Shown one piece after another: positions 6,508-14,184 of a DNA stretch of 18,276 nucleotides (position 1 is its first letter; every line of letters starts with the position of its first letter). Below the pieces are notes generated by a model. The model ran no database searches. It worked only from the letters and a program-made list of their open reading frames with translations, and was not told the origin of the DNA. The translations under genes and the position numbers were made by a program. Source of the stretch: CAYOLL01 sp964404765 [NCBI: uncultured Gemmatimonadota bacterium] (lineage in GTDB: Bacteria; 4572-55); contig CAYOLL010000124.1 of NCBI GenBank assembly GCA_964404765.1, forward strand, positions 1-18,276, read 5' to 3'.

Positions 6508-8157
6508 TTAAAGCTTTGGTATTTGTCCAAGAACGGCAGTTGTCCGCTCCGTTTCCGAAACCGGCTCGCCGGTCTGCTCATTGATGGCATACCAGCCGCC
6601 GTTGATCAAGCGCGTGGTGATTTGACCGCATAAATGGGGATTGCCCCGAAAATGCGGCGTGTCCAACAAACCGTGTTTGATGGCATGAGCCAAAATGCGG
6701 GCGTCGGCCCAGGGATCGTCGCTCGCGTCCGCGCCTAACTGACGGATGGCCTCCAGCAAAACACCGGCCTCACGCTTCAACTCGTCTTTACGCTGCTGAA
6801 TTTTTGGATCAACGGTCATGTCGGGCAAACCGTTGAGCACATTTTGCAGCACGCCTTGCACGATTTGGCAACTGTGAATCAATTCCGTCGGATGCGTGGC
6901 GTGGTCGCCTTCGCTAAAACCGACCACGTGGAAAATGTGCGGTTGCAGCGCCAGACTGATCACGGCCGAAGCGGCCAGTTGACCCTGGGCCACCGTCGGC
7001 AGCGGCGAAAAATGGGCAATTCCGGCGCGCACTTCCCGATACGAGGTGAAATTCCCATCATGCAAATTTTCGATCAATTCCTTTTTGGCCAGCATCTTGG
7101 CGATGTCCATTTGCGGCCACGTGCCCGGCGGCGTGTTGAACATAAATTGCGACACATAATGCCGTACGCCCGCTTTTTTGGCGTTGTAGGCGGCCAAAAA
7201 CGCCATGCAGACCGCCAGCGAATCGTGAGCGTCGCGCAGACTCCATTGGTGCGACTCGTTCACTTCCACCGGGTGATGCAAAGTGGCGTACCAGCGCATG
7301 GCCTGTTGCTTTTCGGTGATGGCCTCGGCCAGCGGCACTTTGGAGCGGCCGTCCATCACGCTGTACCAACAGAGCGGGATGGCGGCCCAGGCGTTGTGAA
7401 TGGTGGGTAAGCTCATTTCCGCCCAGGGAATCAAATCCCGCGTGCCACTGTAGCAACGCACCAGCGGATAATTGCCGCAGCGCGTGGCGTCATAAATGGC
7501 CTGCAAATCCTCCGGCCTGCGCACCGGCACACCGCCGGCCCCGTCCTGTGAATGATCCATTTCGTCGGGATGGAAAAAGTGTTCCTGCGCGTTTTGATCC
7601 GTGCCGATGGACAGGACATCCAACACCCCGGCTTCGGCGATTTCGCGCGCCCCGCGCACGGTTTCTTCCACCGTCGGCCGGCCAAAGTGATGGCGCAGCA
7701 AGGGGTAGGGATACTTTTGTTGAATACGCGCCAGCAAGGTGTGGGCAAAAGCTTCCGCGCCCGGCTTATCCACGCCGCCGCGCAAAAAGGCCGTGATGTC
7801 GCTCAGCGGCTCCTGGCTGCCAAAGGCGATTTCGAATAAGCCGGATTGCCGGGCCACTTCGGCCACGGGCGGTGTGCCGCCAAAGATGAAACGGACGCCG
7901 GAAACACCGGCCTCGGCCAGCGCTTGTTTGAGATCGCGAAAGAGATTTTCCGCCACTTCCGGCGTCAGGCGAAAGCTGATGGCCACGATGTCCGGCTTTT
8001 CCTGCCGGATGCTGTTCACCAATCGTTCGATGGATACGGCCGGGCCGAGCGAACTCGTTTCGTAGCCTTCCGCTTCGGCCAGTTTGAGAAAGTGATGCAG
8101 GCCGCCCACATGGACACAATTGCCCAGGGCCGCGCCCATAATGCGTTTTTTGTGCAT
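6508..8157 (-). CDS. Cobalamin-binding, glutamate-mutase-like protein (fused small and large subunit types)
   Basis: Predicted B12-dependent carbon-skeleton mutase of 549 residues. Residues 3-128 resemble the cobalamin-binding small subunit of glutamate mutase. The His-on motif DxHxxG appears as CVHVGG at 14-19, so H16 is kept as the candidate axial cobalt ligand while the Asp is replaced by Cys. A serine (S61, VAISFRL) and the GG pair at 93-94 sit where that fold expects them. Residues about 150-549 resemble the large subunit MutE: VRCYSGTRD near 233-241 aligns by eye with the substrate-binding Arg149 region of MutE. HGLLDTPHFRGN (495-506) through the C-terminal INGGWYAINEQTGEP stretch parallels MutE's GVMDIPFGPSKYNAG tail. 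The start is certain (AAAGGAGG, 5 bases from the ATG). In MutE, Glu171 contacts the substrate amino group; by eye an alanine falls near its place, so the substrate may not be glutamate. A wholly different B12 reaction cannot be excluded. Confidence 0.8.
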   Translation of the reverse strand: MHKKRIMGAALGNCVHVGGLHHFLKLAEAEGYETSSLGPAVSIERLVNSIRQEKPDIVAISFRLTPEVAENLFRDLKQALAEAGVSGVRFIFGGTPPVAEVARQSGLFEIAFGSQEPLSDITAFLRGGVDKPGAEAFAHTLLARIQQKYPYPLLRHHFGRPTVEETVRGAREIAEAGVLDVLSIGTDQNAQEHFFHPDEMDHSQDGAGGVPVRRPEDLQAIYDATRCGNYPLVRCYSGTRDLIPWAEMSLPTIHNAWAAIPLCWYSVMDGRSKVPLAEAITEKQQAMRWYATLHHPVEVNESHQWSLRDAHDSLAVCMAFLAAYNAKKAGVRHYVSQFMFNTPPGTWPQMDIAKMLAKKELIENLHDGNFTSYREVRAGIAHFSPLPTVAQGQLAASAVISLALQPHIFHVVGFSEGDHATHPTELIHSCQIVQGVLQNVLNGLPDMTVDPKIQQRKDELKREAGVLLEAIRQLGADASDDPWADARILAHAIKHGLLDTPHFRGNPHLCGQITTRLINGGWYAINEQTGEPVSETERTTAVLGQIPKL

Positions 8158-8162
8158 GGAAT

Positions 8163-8170
8163 CCTCCTTT
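8163..8170 (-). promoter_or_regulatory. Consensus ribosome binding site of the B12 protein gene
   Basis: AAAGGAGG lies 5 bases before the ATG at 8157. It is the strongest Shine-Dalgarno sequence in the four-gene block and fixes the start of this gene. Confidence 0.85.
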
Positions 8171-8176
8171 CAAGTT

Positions 8177-8245
8177 GGAGTGCAAAATTTTAATTTTGCG
8201 AAAATGACGCAAAAATGATGATGCAAAAATGAATTTTTGCGCTCC
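8177..8245. repeat. Imperfect inverted repeat with short direct repeats between the dehydrogenase and B12 genes
   Basis: The outer arms GGAGTGCAAAATT (8177-8189) and AATTTTTGCGCTCC (8232-8245) pair with one wobble and one bulge. Between them is a second palindromic stretch, AAAATTTTAATTTTGC, followed by three related units: GCGAAAATGA, CGCAAAAATGA and TGCAAAAATGA. The GGAGT...CTCC ends resemble those of the inner hairpin at 4748-4810, so the two may belong to one repeat family. The element occupies most of the 91-bp gap and ends 3 bp from the dehydrogenase stop. Confidence 0.65.
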
Positions 8246-8248
8246 TGT

Positions 8249-9355
8249 CTACGCGGATTTTTCGCCAATAGCCAACAGCCGCAGTTCTTTCAGCGACATA
8301 TTGGCAATACCCAGCCGTTCCACGGTGCGGCCTTTGGCCCAATAATCCTCCTGATTCAGCGCCCCGGCCAGACGGATAATCGTATCAATCATGGGCGTCT
8401 CAACACCCAACATTTTGCCGACAGACGACATGGGCACTAAGCTCATGGGCACGTCTTCGGAGATGTAACGCACCCGCAACGTCGTCGGGGCCATGATACC
8501 GCGATAACCCGGATTGGCGCGAATGGCGGTGTACAAATCTGGGCCGGACGAGCTGTAGGCCAGATACAGCCATTCCCGCGCCGTTAGCGCCCGAATGCCC
8601 AGTGCCGCCGCCACCTCCACCCGCTCGGCGTCCACTTGCTCCAACACTTTGGCCACCGACGGCTGCACGCCGTCAATATAAAATTGAAACTGGGCGTCGT
8701 CTTCGATCCAGCCCGCATTCAGCACGCACAAGGCCGGATGAAATATGGAGCCAATATTTTCAAAACTGGTCTTGAAAATGTTGTCGCCGGGGATAAATTG
8801 CGGATAGGGCACGCGCAGCTTTTTGAGCAGTGTTGGGATGAGATAGGCCCGCACCGAGGCCACCGGGATGGAGTTTTTGATGCCAAAGATACGGGCGTGA
8901 GCCGGGCCAATCGCCCGCGAAGCGTATATAAACGTCTGGGCTTCGGCCACAATGACATCCGCGGTGACACCTTTTTCCAGCAGAACTTGCTTGAATTCCA
9001 AAGCTCCAAACGTCCGGCCGGGATGCAAAACGACGATTTGCCCGTCGCGCAGATGGGGCGCGCACTGCTCGGCCATATAGCGATGCGCATTGGCCGGGGC
9101 CACGACCATAATCAAATCCACATCGCGGATGGCCTCTTCCATAATGGCGGTGGCGACAGAGATTGGGCCAAAGCCGTCCACCTCGCCCTCCACTTCGATG
9201 CCACCGCGGGATTGTACCGGTGTAATGCGTTCTTCGGTACGATTAAACAGTTTGACTTCAAAGCCCATGATGGCCAGGTGGCCGGCCATAGCCAGGCCGC
9301 CATGGCCTGCGCCCAATACGGCAAAAGTAGGTTTTCTTTCTTGAATCAAAGTCAT
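8249..9355 (-). CDS. NAD(P)-dependent opine/octopine dehydrogenase family protein
   Basis: Predicted soluble oxidoreductase of 368 residues. Family members (octopine, nopaline, opine dehydrogenases) reductively join the amine of an amino acid to a 2-keto acid, or run in reverse. The N-terminal Rossmann domain has the dinucleotide motif GAGHGG at 15-20 followed by the second-strand stretch KLFNRT at 35-40, where Arg at 39 is compatible with NADPH use. The C-terminal octopine-dehydrogenase domain shows FENIGSIFHPALCVLN at 198-213, where H206 matches the catalytic His of the HP motif, and GPDLYTAIRANPGY near 271-284. The chosen start is the ATG at 9355, 8 bases after AAAGG; a GTG two codons upstream lies too near that site. 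It is the first gene of the four-gene block, 91 bp before the B12 protein. The true substrates are unknown. Confidence 0.85.
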   Translation of the reverse strand: MTLIQERKPTFAVLGAGHGGLAMAGHLAIMGFEVKLFNRTEERITPVQSRGGIEVEGEVDGFGPISVATAIMEEAIRDVDLIMVVAPANAHRYMAEQCAPHLRDGQIVVLHPGRTFGALEFKQVLLEKGVTADVIVAEAQTFIYASRAIGPAHARIFGIKNSIPVASVRAYLIPTLLKKLRVPYPQFIPGDNIFKTSFENIGSIFHPALCVLNAGWIEDDAQFQFYIDGVQPSVAKVLEQVDAERVEVAAALGIRALTAREWLYLAYSSSGPDLYTAIRANPGYRGIMAPTTLRVRYISEDVPMSLVPMSSVGKMLGVETPMIDTIIRLAGALNQEDYWAKGRTVERLGIANMSLKELRLLAIGEKSA

Positions 9356-9363
9356 ATCCACCG

Positions 9364-9370
9364 CCTTTCT
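9364..9370 (-). promoter_or_regulatory. Ribosome binding site deciding the dehydrogenase start
   Basis: AGAAAGG on the minus strand is 8 bases before the ATG at 9355 but only 2 bases before the alternative GTG at 9361. The spacing favours the ATG. Confidence 0.6.
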
Positions 9371-9512
9371 TTGTAGAATGTTTCAAAGTCGTGAAGTTGG
9401 GAAGCTTTCAACTAAAAATCCCACACATCTGTGTTCAAATATCTGGCGTAACGAGCATAGCATGGATGCGTAACATGCTGATGTGACAAGCTTTTTTAGC
9501 GTTTTCACGTAA
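9371..9512. other. Non-coding gap upstream of the four-gene block
   Basis: About 140 bp lie between the CBS remnant and the dehydrogenase ribosome binding site. No open frame of note is present. This is the natural place for the promoter of the four-gene block. I can see only weak candidates (for example TTGTCA at the upstream end and an A+T-rich stretch near 9410-9440) and do not assign one. The near-repeat of ATGCTATGC and GTTACGC-type words around 9460-9485 is too short to call an operator. Confidence 0.35.
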
Positions 9513-9689
9513 TCATTCGGTGACTCGAATCTGGGCGCGCAACACATCGTGCAGCGTGACTAAGCCGATTACATGACGATGGTCCTCGTCCAGCAAAATA
9601 GCCACGTTCGATGAGGATTGCACAATCCGATCGGCCAGACTGCGGATACTGTCCTGATCGGAGCCTGTGGCGGCGTCAATTGTAAATCC
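9513..9689 (-). pseudogene. Orphan C-terminal CBS-domain fragment
   Basis: A 58-codon open stretch ends at a TGA at 9513-9515 and is bounded upstream by an in-frame TAA at 9690-9692, which overlaps the end of the MscS gene. It has no ATG, GTG or TTG start. The translation includes SIRSLADRIVQSSSNVAILL and VIGLVTLHDVLRAQ, the pattern of a terminal CBS repeat (the VGLVTLHDVL strand-helix). Such tails occur on CLC-type channels and on other transport proteins. It lies 5 bp from the MscS stop in another frame. The likely reading is the surviving 3' end of a gene whose front was deleted and replaced by the upstream operon. An alternative is a former MscS-CBS fusion separated by a frameshift, but MscS ends at a normal length. 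Confidence 0.65.
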
Positions 9690-9694
9690 TTAAA

Positions 9695-10801
9695 TTACGC
9701 CGAAATGTTTGTATTGGACTGTAACCGAAGCGGCTCGCCAAAATAAACGGTTTGGCTGGGAAAGGCGAAGGAAACGCTCATTTCCCGGGCAATCTCCATC
9801 ATGCGCAGATTCAGACGCTGACGAACTTCGATGTATTCAGCCCATGCTGTCACCGTGGTAAAGTAGTAGACCAAAATCTCCAAAGCCGATGGGCCAAACT
9901 CATTGAAATGAACGGTGAAAGACGTTGGATCTACATCCGGGTCATTTTTCAACAACTCCCGCAGCCGCTCCACGTAGACACGGATTTTGTCCGGCGTAGT
10001 GCTATAAGTCAGACTCAGGGTAAACTTGACCCGTCGTCTGGGCATGGCCGTCCAGTTTTCAACAATTTCTACGGCAAAGAGCTTGTTGGGAACGGTGACT
10101 TGCGATTTGGCAAAGGTGCGAATCCGTGTGGAACGGAATCCGATTTGTTCCACATCGCCCTCAACCCCTTTGATCTGAATCCAATCGCCCACCTTAAAAG
10201 GCCGGTCGGTGAACATGACAAAGGTGCCAAACAAATTGGCCAGCGTATCCTGCGCCGCCAGCGCAATGGCCAGACCGCCAATGCCCAGACCGGCCAGCAA
10301 ACTGCCCGCCGAATAACCCATGTTCTGGATGATCATGATGCCGCCGATGGCCAGTATCGTTACATGTATGCCTTGTCGGATGAGTGGAGCAAACTGCCGA
10401 CTGAGTTCATCATCTTCGTTTTTGCCAAACAGCCGTTGCAAACCTTCGGCCATCAGGTCGGTCAGACGTAAAAAGGCCCACACCCCGATGACGGTTAGCG
10501 AAATTTTAAACGCGTTATTAGTGAGCGTTACCAGATTATATGGCGTGCGCGGCAAATTCAACATCACCACCGCGATGTAAAAACCACTCACCAAAAACAG
10601 GGCGCTGAATGGCCGACTTAACGCTTCGACCAGCATGTTGTCGAAAGTGAAGCGGGTTTTTTGGGCCCAGGCCAACAGCGCCTTCGCGATGTAGCGATCG
10701 AAGATTCTGCGGAAAATCAGGGTGAGAATGATGATTCCTACAAAAAACTGTAGCCGGACCACGGCAACACCAAAAATTTGATAGCTCCAGAATTCTTCCA
10801 T
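9695..10801 (-). CDS. MscS-family mechanosensitive ion channel
   Basis: Membrane channel that opens under tension and releases solutes on hypo-osmotic shock. The protein is 368 residues, between MscS (286) and the YnaI/YbdG type. The N-terminal hydrophobic segments are at about 9-33, 66-83 and 97-113, with another at 145-160. The pore-lining TM3 signature is SLLAGLGIGGLAIALAAQ at about 167-184, continuing into DTLANLFGTFVMFTDRPF. The beta-domain follows with VGDWI, GDVEQIGFRSTRIRTF and the PNK motif at 238-240, then an alpha/beta C-terminal domain to about 355. The start is secure: GGAGG lies 4 bases before the ATG at 10801. It is the last gene of the kinase-DUF389-MscS unit, 12 bp after DUF389. 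Confidence 0.93.
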   Translation of the reverse strand: MEEFWSYQIFGVAVVRLQFFVGIIILTLIFRRIFDRYIAKALLAWAQKTRFTFDNMLVEALSRPFSALFLVSGFYIAVVMLNLPRTPYNLVTLTNNAFKISLTVIGVWAFLRLTDLMAEGLQRLFGKNEDDELSRQFAPLIRQGIHVTILAIGGIMIIQNMGYSAGSLLAGLGIGGLAIALAAQDTLANLFGTFVMFTDRPFKVGDWIQIKGVEGDVEQIGFRSTRIRTFAKSQVTVPNKLFAVEIVENWTAMPRRRVKFTLSLTYSTTPDKIRVYVERLRELLKNDPDVDPTSFTVHFNEFGPSALEILVYYFTTVTAWAEYIEVRQRLNLRMMEIAREMSVSFAFPSQTVYFGEPLRLQSNTNISA

Positions 10802-10805
10802 TTGT

Positions 10806-10810
10806 CCTCC
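10806..10810 (-). promoter_or_regulatory. Ribosome binding site of the MscS-family gene
   Basis: GGAGG lies 4 bases before the ATG at 10801, inside the 12-bp gap after the DUF389 stop. Confidence 0.75.
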
Positions 10811-10813
10811 GGT

Positions 10814-12142
10814 CTAAAATCCACTTTGAATCAGCAATACGCGCAGGGAATCGCTTTGCAGCCGGGTGCGCAAAAAGGCGGTCAATTGTTCGCGCCGCTG
10901 CCGCAGTTGTGTTTGCTTGATCGCGAGGGGCAGACCACAAACAATGAGCGGCATCTTCTGTCCGTCAGCGGCCAGCGCAGCTTGATAAACATCGCCTAAA
11001 GCAAAAAAGTGCACATCCGGAAAAAGGGCGCGCACTTCGGCATGAACAGCGTTAAACAGCAGTGAATCTTCGGTAACGGCCGGTGGCGGGGCGGCAATAA
11101 CGGATCGTTGCGCTTCCAAGGCCTTCAACACATTGAGCGTGACCTGGCTGGTCAGGTTTTGCCATTGTTCTTTGGGAATATCCATCTGGACAATTTTGAG
11201 GGCTACAGCGTCCAGATCGGCCTGGCGATGCAATTCGGCATTGAATGATTCTAACTCGATCGAAGAAACGCGCTTGCCGACCATGTACAATTTAAGTTCG
11301 GCCAAGCTATCCGTGCGGGCAATTTCCCAGCGCAGCACGTCCCGTTCGCTGCCTTTGATAGTCTTATTGATGAAAGTTTGGATTTGCTTGTGAAAGTGAA
11401 TTTCTGTAATCGTTGAATACAGAAAATAGCCGCTGGGCAGCATGACCAGGAAGACAAAGATTGAAATGGCATGGGTGACTCGCTTTGTCTTGCCGGCGTC
11501 CACATAAACCACAAAGGGAAATTTGAGCCAACGCACGATCAGGAACGTGGCAAAACTGATAAAAACGGCGTTGATGAAAAAAAGATAGAACGCGCCGAGG
11601 AAAAACTCCCCTCGGCCAGTGGCCAGACCAAAACCGGCCGTGCATAGCGGCGGCATCAAGGCGGTGGCAATGGCCACGCCGGGAATGGCGACCGTCTTAT
11701 CCGTGCGCGACCCGGCTACAATTCCGGCCACGCCGCCGAAAAAGGCAATCAGCACATCCAATAATGTCGGGCGGATGCGCGCCAGCATTTCCGGAGTCGG
11801 CTCGCCCAACGGCGTCAGGGCAAAATACAACGTGCTGACAAACAAACTGATGCCGACGGCAATGCCGAAACTTTTGAACGATTGGAGCAGCGTTTCCTTG
11901 TCATGGATGCCGATGGCCAAACCAATGCCCAGAATCGGGGACATCAACGGCGAAATCAGCATGGCGCCGATAATCACCGCCGGGGAATTGGTGTCCAACC
12001 CGGCCGAGGCCAGCAAAGCCGCCGAAATGAGCAGCCAGGCGTTGAAACCCCGCACCCGCACATTGCTTTTGATACCGGCAATGGTGTTCTCAACGTCTGT
12101 GCCTTCGTGCAGGCCAAAGACGTAATGGAAAAATCGGTGCAT
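10814..12142 (-). CDS. DUF389 family membrane protein with large C-terminal soluble domain
   Basis: A 442-residue protein of unknown function. The DUF389 core is at about 35-240: hydrophobic stretches separated by the family pattern SPAVIIGAMLISPLMSPILGIGLAIG (about 53-78; shown here in two overlapping parts, SPAVIIGAMLISPL and MSPILGIGLAIG), a glycine-rich segment VLIAFFGGVAGIVAGSR, and VAIPGVAIATALMPPLCTAG. Two further helices lie near 180-205 and 225-245. Residues about 250-442 are hydrophilic with heptad-like stretches and form a soluble tail longer than in many members. The ribosome binding site AAGGGA overlaps the last codons of the sensor kinase gene 7 bp upstream, which suggests translational coupling to the kinase. 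Its position between a sensor kinase and an MscS channel suggests a role in membrane or osmotic response; this is context only. Confidence 0.88.
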   Translation of the reverse strand: MHRFFHYVFGLHEGTDVENTIAGIKSNVRVRGFNAWLLISAALLASAGLDTNSPAVIIGAMLISPLMSPILGIGLAIGIHDKETLLQSFKSFGIAVGISLFVSTLYFALTPLGEPTPEMLARIRPTLLDVLIAFFGGVAGIVAGSRTDKTVAIPGVAIATALMPPLCTAGFGLATGRGEFFLGAFYLFFINAVFISFATFLIVRWLKFPFVVYVDAGKTKRVTHAISIFVFLVMLPSGYFLYSTITEIHFHKQIQTFINKTIKGSERDVLRWEIARTDSLAELKLYMVGKRVSSIELESFNAELHRQADLDAVALKIVQMDIPKEQWQNLTSQVTLNVLKALEAQRSVIAAPPPAVTEDSLLFNAVHAEVRALFPDVHFFALGDVYQAALAADGQKMPLIVCGLPLAIKQTQLRQRREQLTAFLRTRLQSDSLRVLLIQSGF

Positions 12143-12149
12143 GGTTTTT

Positions 12150-14183
12150 TTATCCCTTCGTTAAATATTTATCCGGGATTTCTGCGGGTAATGTAAATTT
12201 AAAGTGACTACCTTTTCCCACTTCACTTTCGACCCAGATTCTGCCGCCGTTTTTTTCCATAAATTCTTTGCAAAGAATTAGCCCGAGGCCCGTGCCTTTT
12301 TCGCCGGCTGTTCCGGCACGGCGATGGTTTTTATCCAGACGAAAGAGTTTACGTATACCTTCTTCTTCCATTCCAATACCGGTATCGCTCACGGTTACCT
12401 CAATCTGATCATTTTCCAACTTCCGGCTGCTGAGTTCTACCCGACCGCCCTGGGGCGTAAATTTGATAGCGTTGCCAATCAGGTTACGGAAGACAGTGGC
12501 CACCATTTGTTCATCGCCTGTTGCCAATGTGTGCGGTGGAATTTGGTGCGTAAGTTCGAGATCTTTTTGTGCAGCCATCGGCTGCAATAGATGGACAACA
12601 TGATCGGCAAGACCTGCCAAATTGAACAAAACTGGGGTAACAGTTATTTGGTGCTGCTGCAAACGCGCCCAGGTGAGTAAATTTTCCAGCAACTCAAGAG
12701 TTCGCCTTACCGCCTGGTTCAAACCGTGCGCAAATTCCAGAAACTCATCCGGTTTTAAGGGATTTTCAGTGTCACTCATCATCTCGACCATGGCCAATAA
12801 TGAGGCAAACGGACTGCGCAGATCATGGGCCAAAATAGAGAAAAATAAGTCTTTGGCGCGGTTGGCCTCTTCGGCGGCATTTTTGGCCCGCACGATTTCA
12901 GATTCCGCCTGCCGTCGGGCGGTAATGTCGCGAGCGGAAGCGTATAATTTTTGCTCATCTGACAAAATTCGCCACTCCAGCCAATGATATGAGCCATCTC
13001 GATGACGGTAACGGTTGGTAAAATTAATGCTGTGCGGGCGCGTGCTTAGTTCGACCAGGATTTTGATCGCCTCCGGTCTATCTTCCTCCTGAACAAAATC
13101 GAGAAAATGATGGCCTATTAACTCCGTTATCGAATAATCCAGGACATTTTCCCATTCCCCGTTTAATCTCAAAAAGCGGCCCTCGGCATTGGCAATAAAT
13201 TTCAAATCAATGGAGGCGTTGAAAAAGTCTTCCAACTCCTTTGATTTTTGGACTAACGCTTCCTGCGCTCTTTTTCGCTCCTCTACAACAATCGCCAGGA
13301 TTAAGCCGGTGAGCGCTAGCACATTGAGATATAATTGAATTGAGACGAGGCGCTGGCTATTAATAGAAGTCCCCAGATTAAAGGTTTCCTGATCGGTTGC
13401 CGTAAAACCAAGCACGATCAGTGCCAGAATGGCGGAGGCGGAGGCGGCCCCGCCCGGACCGAAGCGGAACGCGGCCCAAATCATGAGCGGAAATAACAAA
13501 AACGGACGGGTAATTGCCAATTGGCCGGGATTTTTTGCGCCAAAAACAAACAGACCCAGGCCAATTAAGCCGGCAAATAACAGGGCGCCCTCAAAAAGTC
13601 TCGGCCAGGCTGGAAACTTCCAGGTCCTTATATGCGTGATGCCGATGACCAACAACGGCGTCATCAGCACAATGCCCAGTCCATTAGCCAGCCACCAGCT
13701 ATTCCATTGAAATACATAGATCGTGGATAATGACACTTCCGAAACAATTGCGCCTAAAAATGTGGTCACGGGGGCGATGATGAACGCTACGACAATTAAA
13801 CCGAACACATCAGCAAGCCGGGTAAAATCAGCCCTGGCCCCAGCCATACGTCTCATCAGCCAACCACCCGTAACAGATTCAATCACATTAGCCACCGCAA
13901 AGCTAAGCGTGACCGCCCAGGGATAATCATTCGCCCCGTAATATAGCGTGTTGACCGCAAAAATACTGATTACGATGAATGGCCAATTCTTTGGGTGCGA
14001 CAGAAGCAGGGCCGCCAGGGCTGTCCCGCTGGCTAACCAGACCGCGGCAAACCCCTCCGGCTCATCTACAAAGAGCTGTCCCAGAAAAAGCATCGCCGCA
14101 TAACACTGGACCACGATAAGCAGACCTATCACCCGGAATTTTACTTTGTGGGGTTCCACATTTTGCAAAAAGACGTGCGGCAT
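12150..14183 (-). CDS. MASE1-PAS sensor histidine kinase
   Basis: Membrane-bound two-component sensor of 677 residues. Residues about 15-300 form a MASE1 sensory domain with eight or so hydrophobic helices, including the FAAVWLASGTALAALLL signature (45-61). Residues about 310-425 form a PAS domain with a PAC-like end (YRHRDGSYHWLEWRIL, ASARDITARRQ). HisKA follows with phospho-acceptor H453 in FFSILAHDLRSPF, then HATPase_c with the N box NLIGNAIKFT (567-576), the G1 box DTGIGM (600-605) and the G2 box GEKGTGLGL (627-635). There is no receiver domain and no response regulator gene in this window, so its partner is elsewhere. AAAGGA precedes the ATG at 14183. DUF389 and MscS follow at 7 and 12 bp, so it probably senses a membrane, redox or ion-related cue for that unit; the ligand is unknown. 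Confidence 0.95.
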   Translation of the reverse strand: MPHVFLQNVEPHKVKFRVIGLLIVVQCYAAMLFLGQLFVDEPEGFAAVWLASGTALAALLLSHPKNWPFIVISIFAVNTLYYGANDYPWAVTLSFAVANVIESVTGGWLMRRMAGARADFTRLADVFGLIVVAFIIAPVTTFLGAIVSEVSLSTIYVFQWNSWWLANGLGIVLMTPLLVIGITHIRTWKFPAWPRLFEGALLFAGLIGLGLFVFGAKNPGQLAITRPFLLFPLMIWAAFRFGPGGAASASAILALIVLGFTATDQETFNLGTSINSQRLVSIQLYLNVLALTGLILAIVVEERKRAQEALVQKSKELEDFFNASIDLKFIANAEGRFLRLNGEWENVLDYSITELIGHHFLDFVQEEDRPEAIKILVELSTRPHSINFTNRYRHRDGSYHWLEWRILSDEQKLYASARDITARRQAESEIVRAKNAAEEANRAKDLFFSILAHDLRSPFASLLAMVEMMSDTENPLKPDEFLEFAHGLNQAVRRTLELLENLLTWARLQQHQITVTPVLFNLAGLADHVVHLLQPMAAQKDLELTHQIPPHTLATGDEQMVATVFRNLIGNAIKFTPQGGRVELSSRKLENDQIEVTVSDTGIGMEEEGIRKLFRLDKNHRRAGTAGEKGTGLGLILCKEFMEKNGGRIWVESEVGKGSHFKFTLPAEIPDKYLTKG

Positions 14184-14184
14184 G

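Noticed and set aside
6844-7410. 188-codon plus-strand open frame opposite the B12 protein gene
   Set aside because: It is antisense to a well-supported gene, is rich in His/Arg/Gln as expected from antisense reading, and has no recognisable domain or ribosome binding site.
8636-9376. 246-codon plus-strand open frame opposite the dehydrogenase gene
   Set aside because: It mirrors the codon pattern of the real gene on the minus strand, has no domain match, and would be the only sizeable plus-strand gene in the window.
9371-9512. Sigma-70-type promoter or cobalamin riboswitch before the four-gene block
   Set aside because: No -35/-10 pair with acceptable spacing was found. The region is too short for a typical cobalamin riboswitch and I see no B12-box-like sequence.
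9752-10471. 239-codon plus-strand open frame opposite the MscS gene
   Set aside because: The composition is typical of antisense translation, and the minus strand encodes a clear MscS channel with a consensus ribosome binding site.
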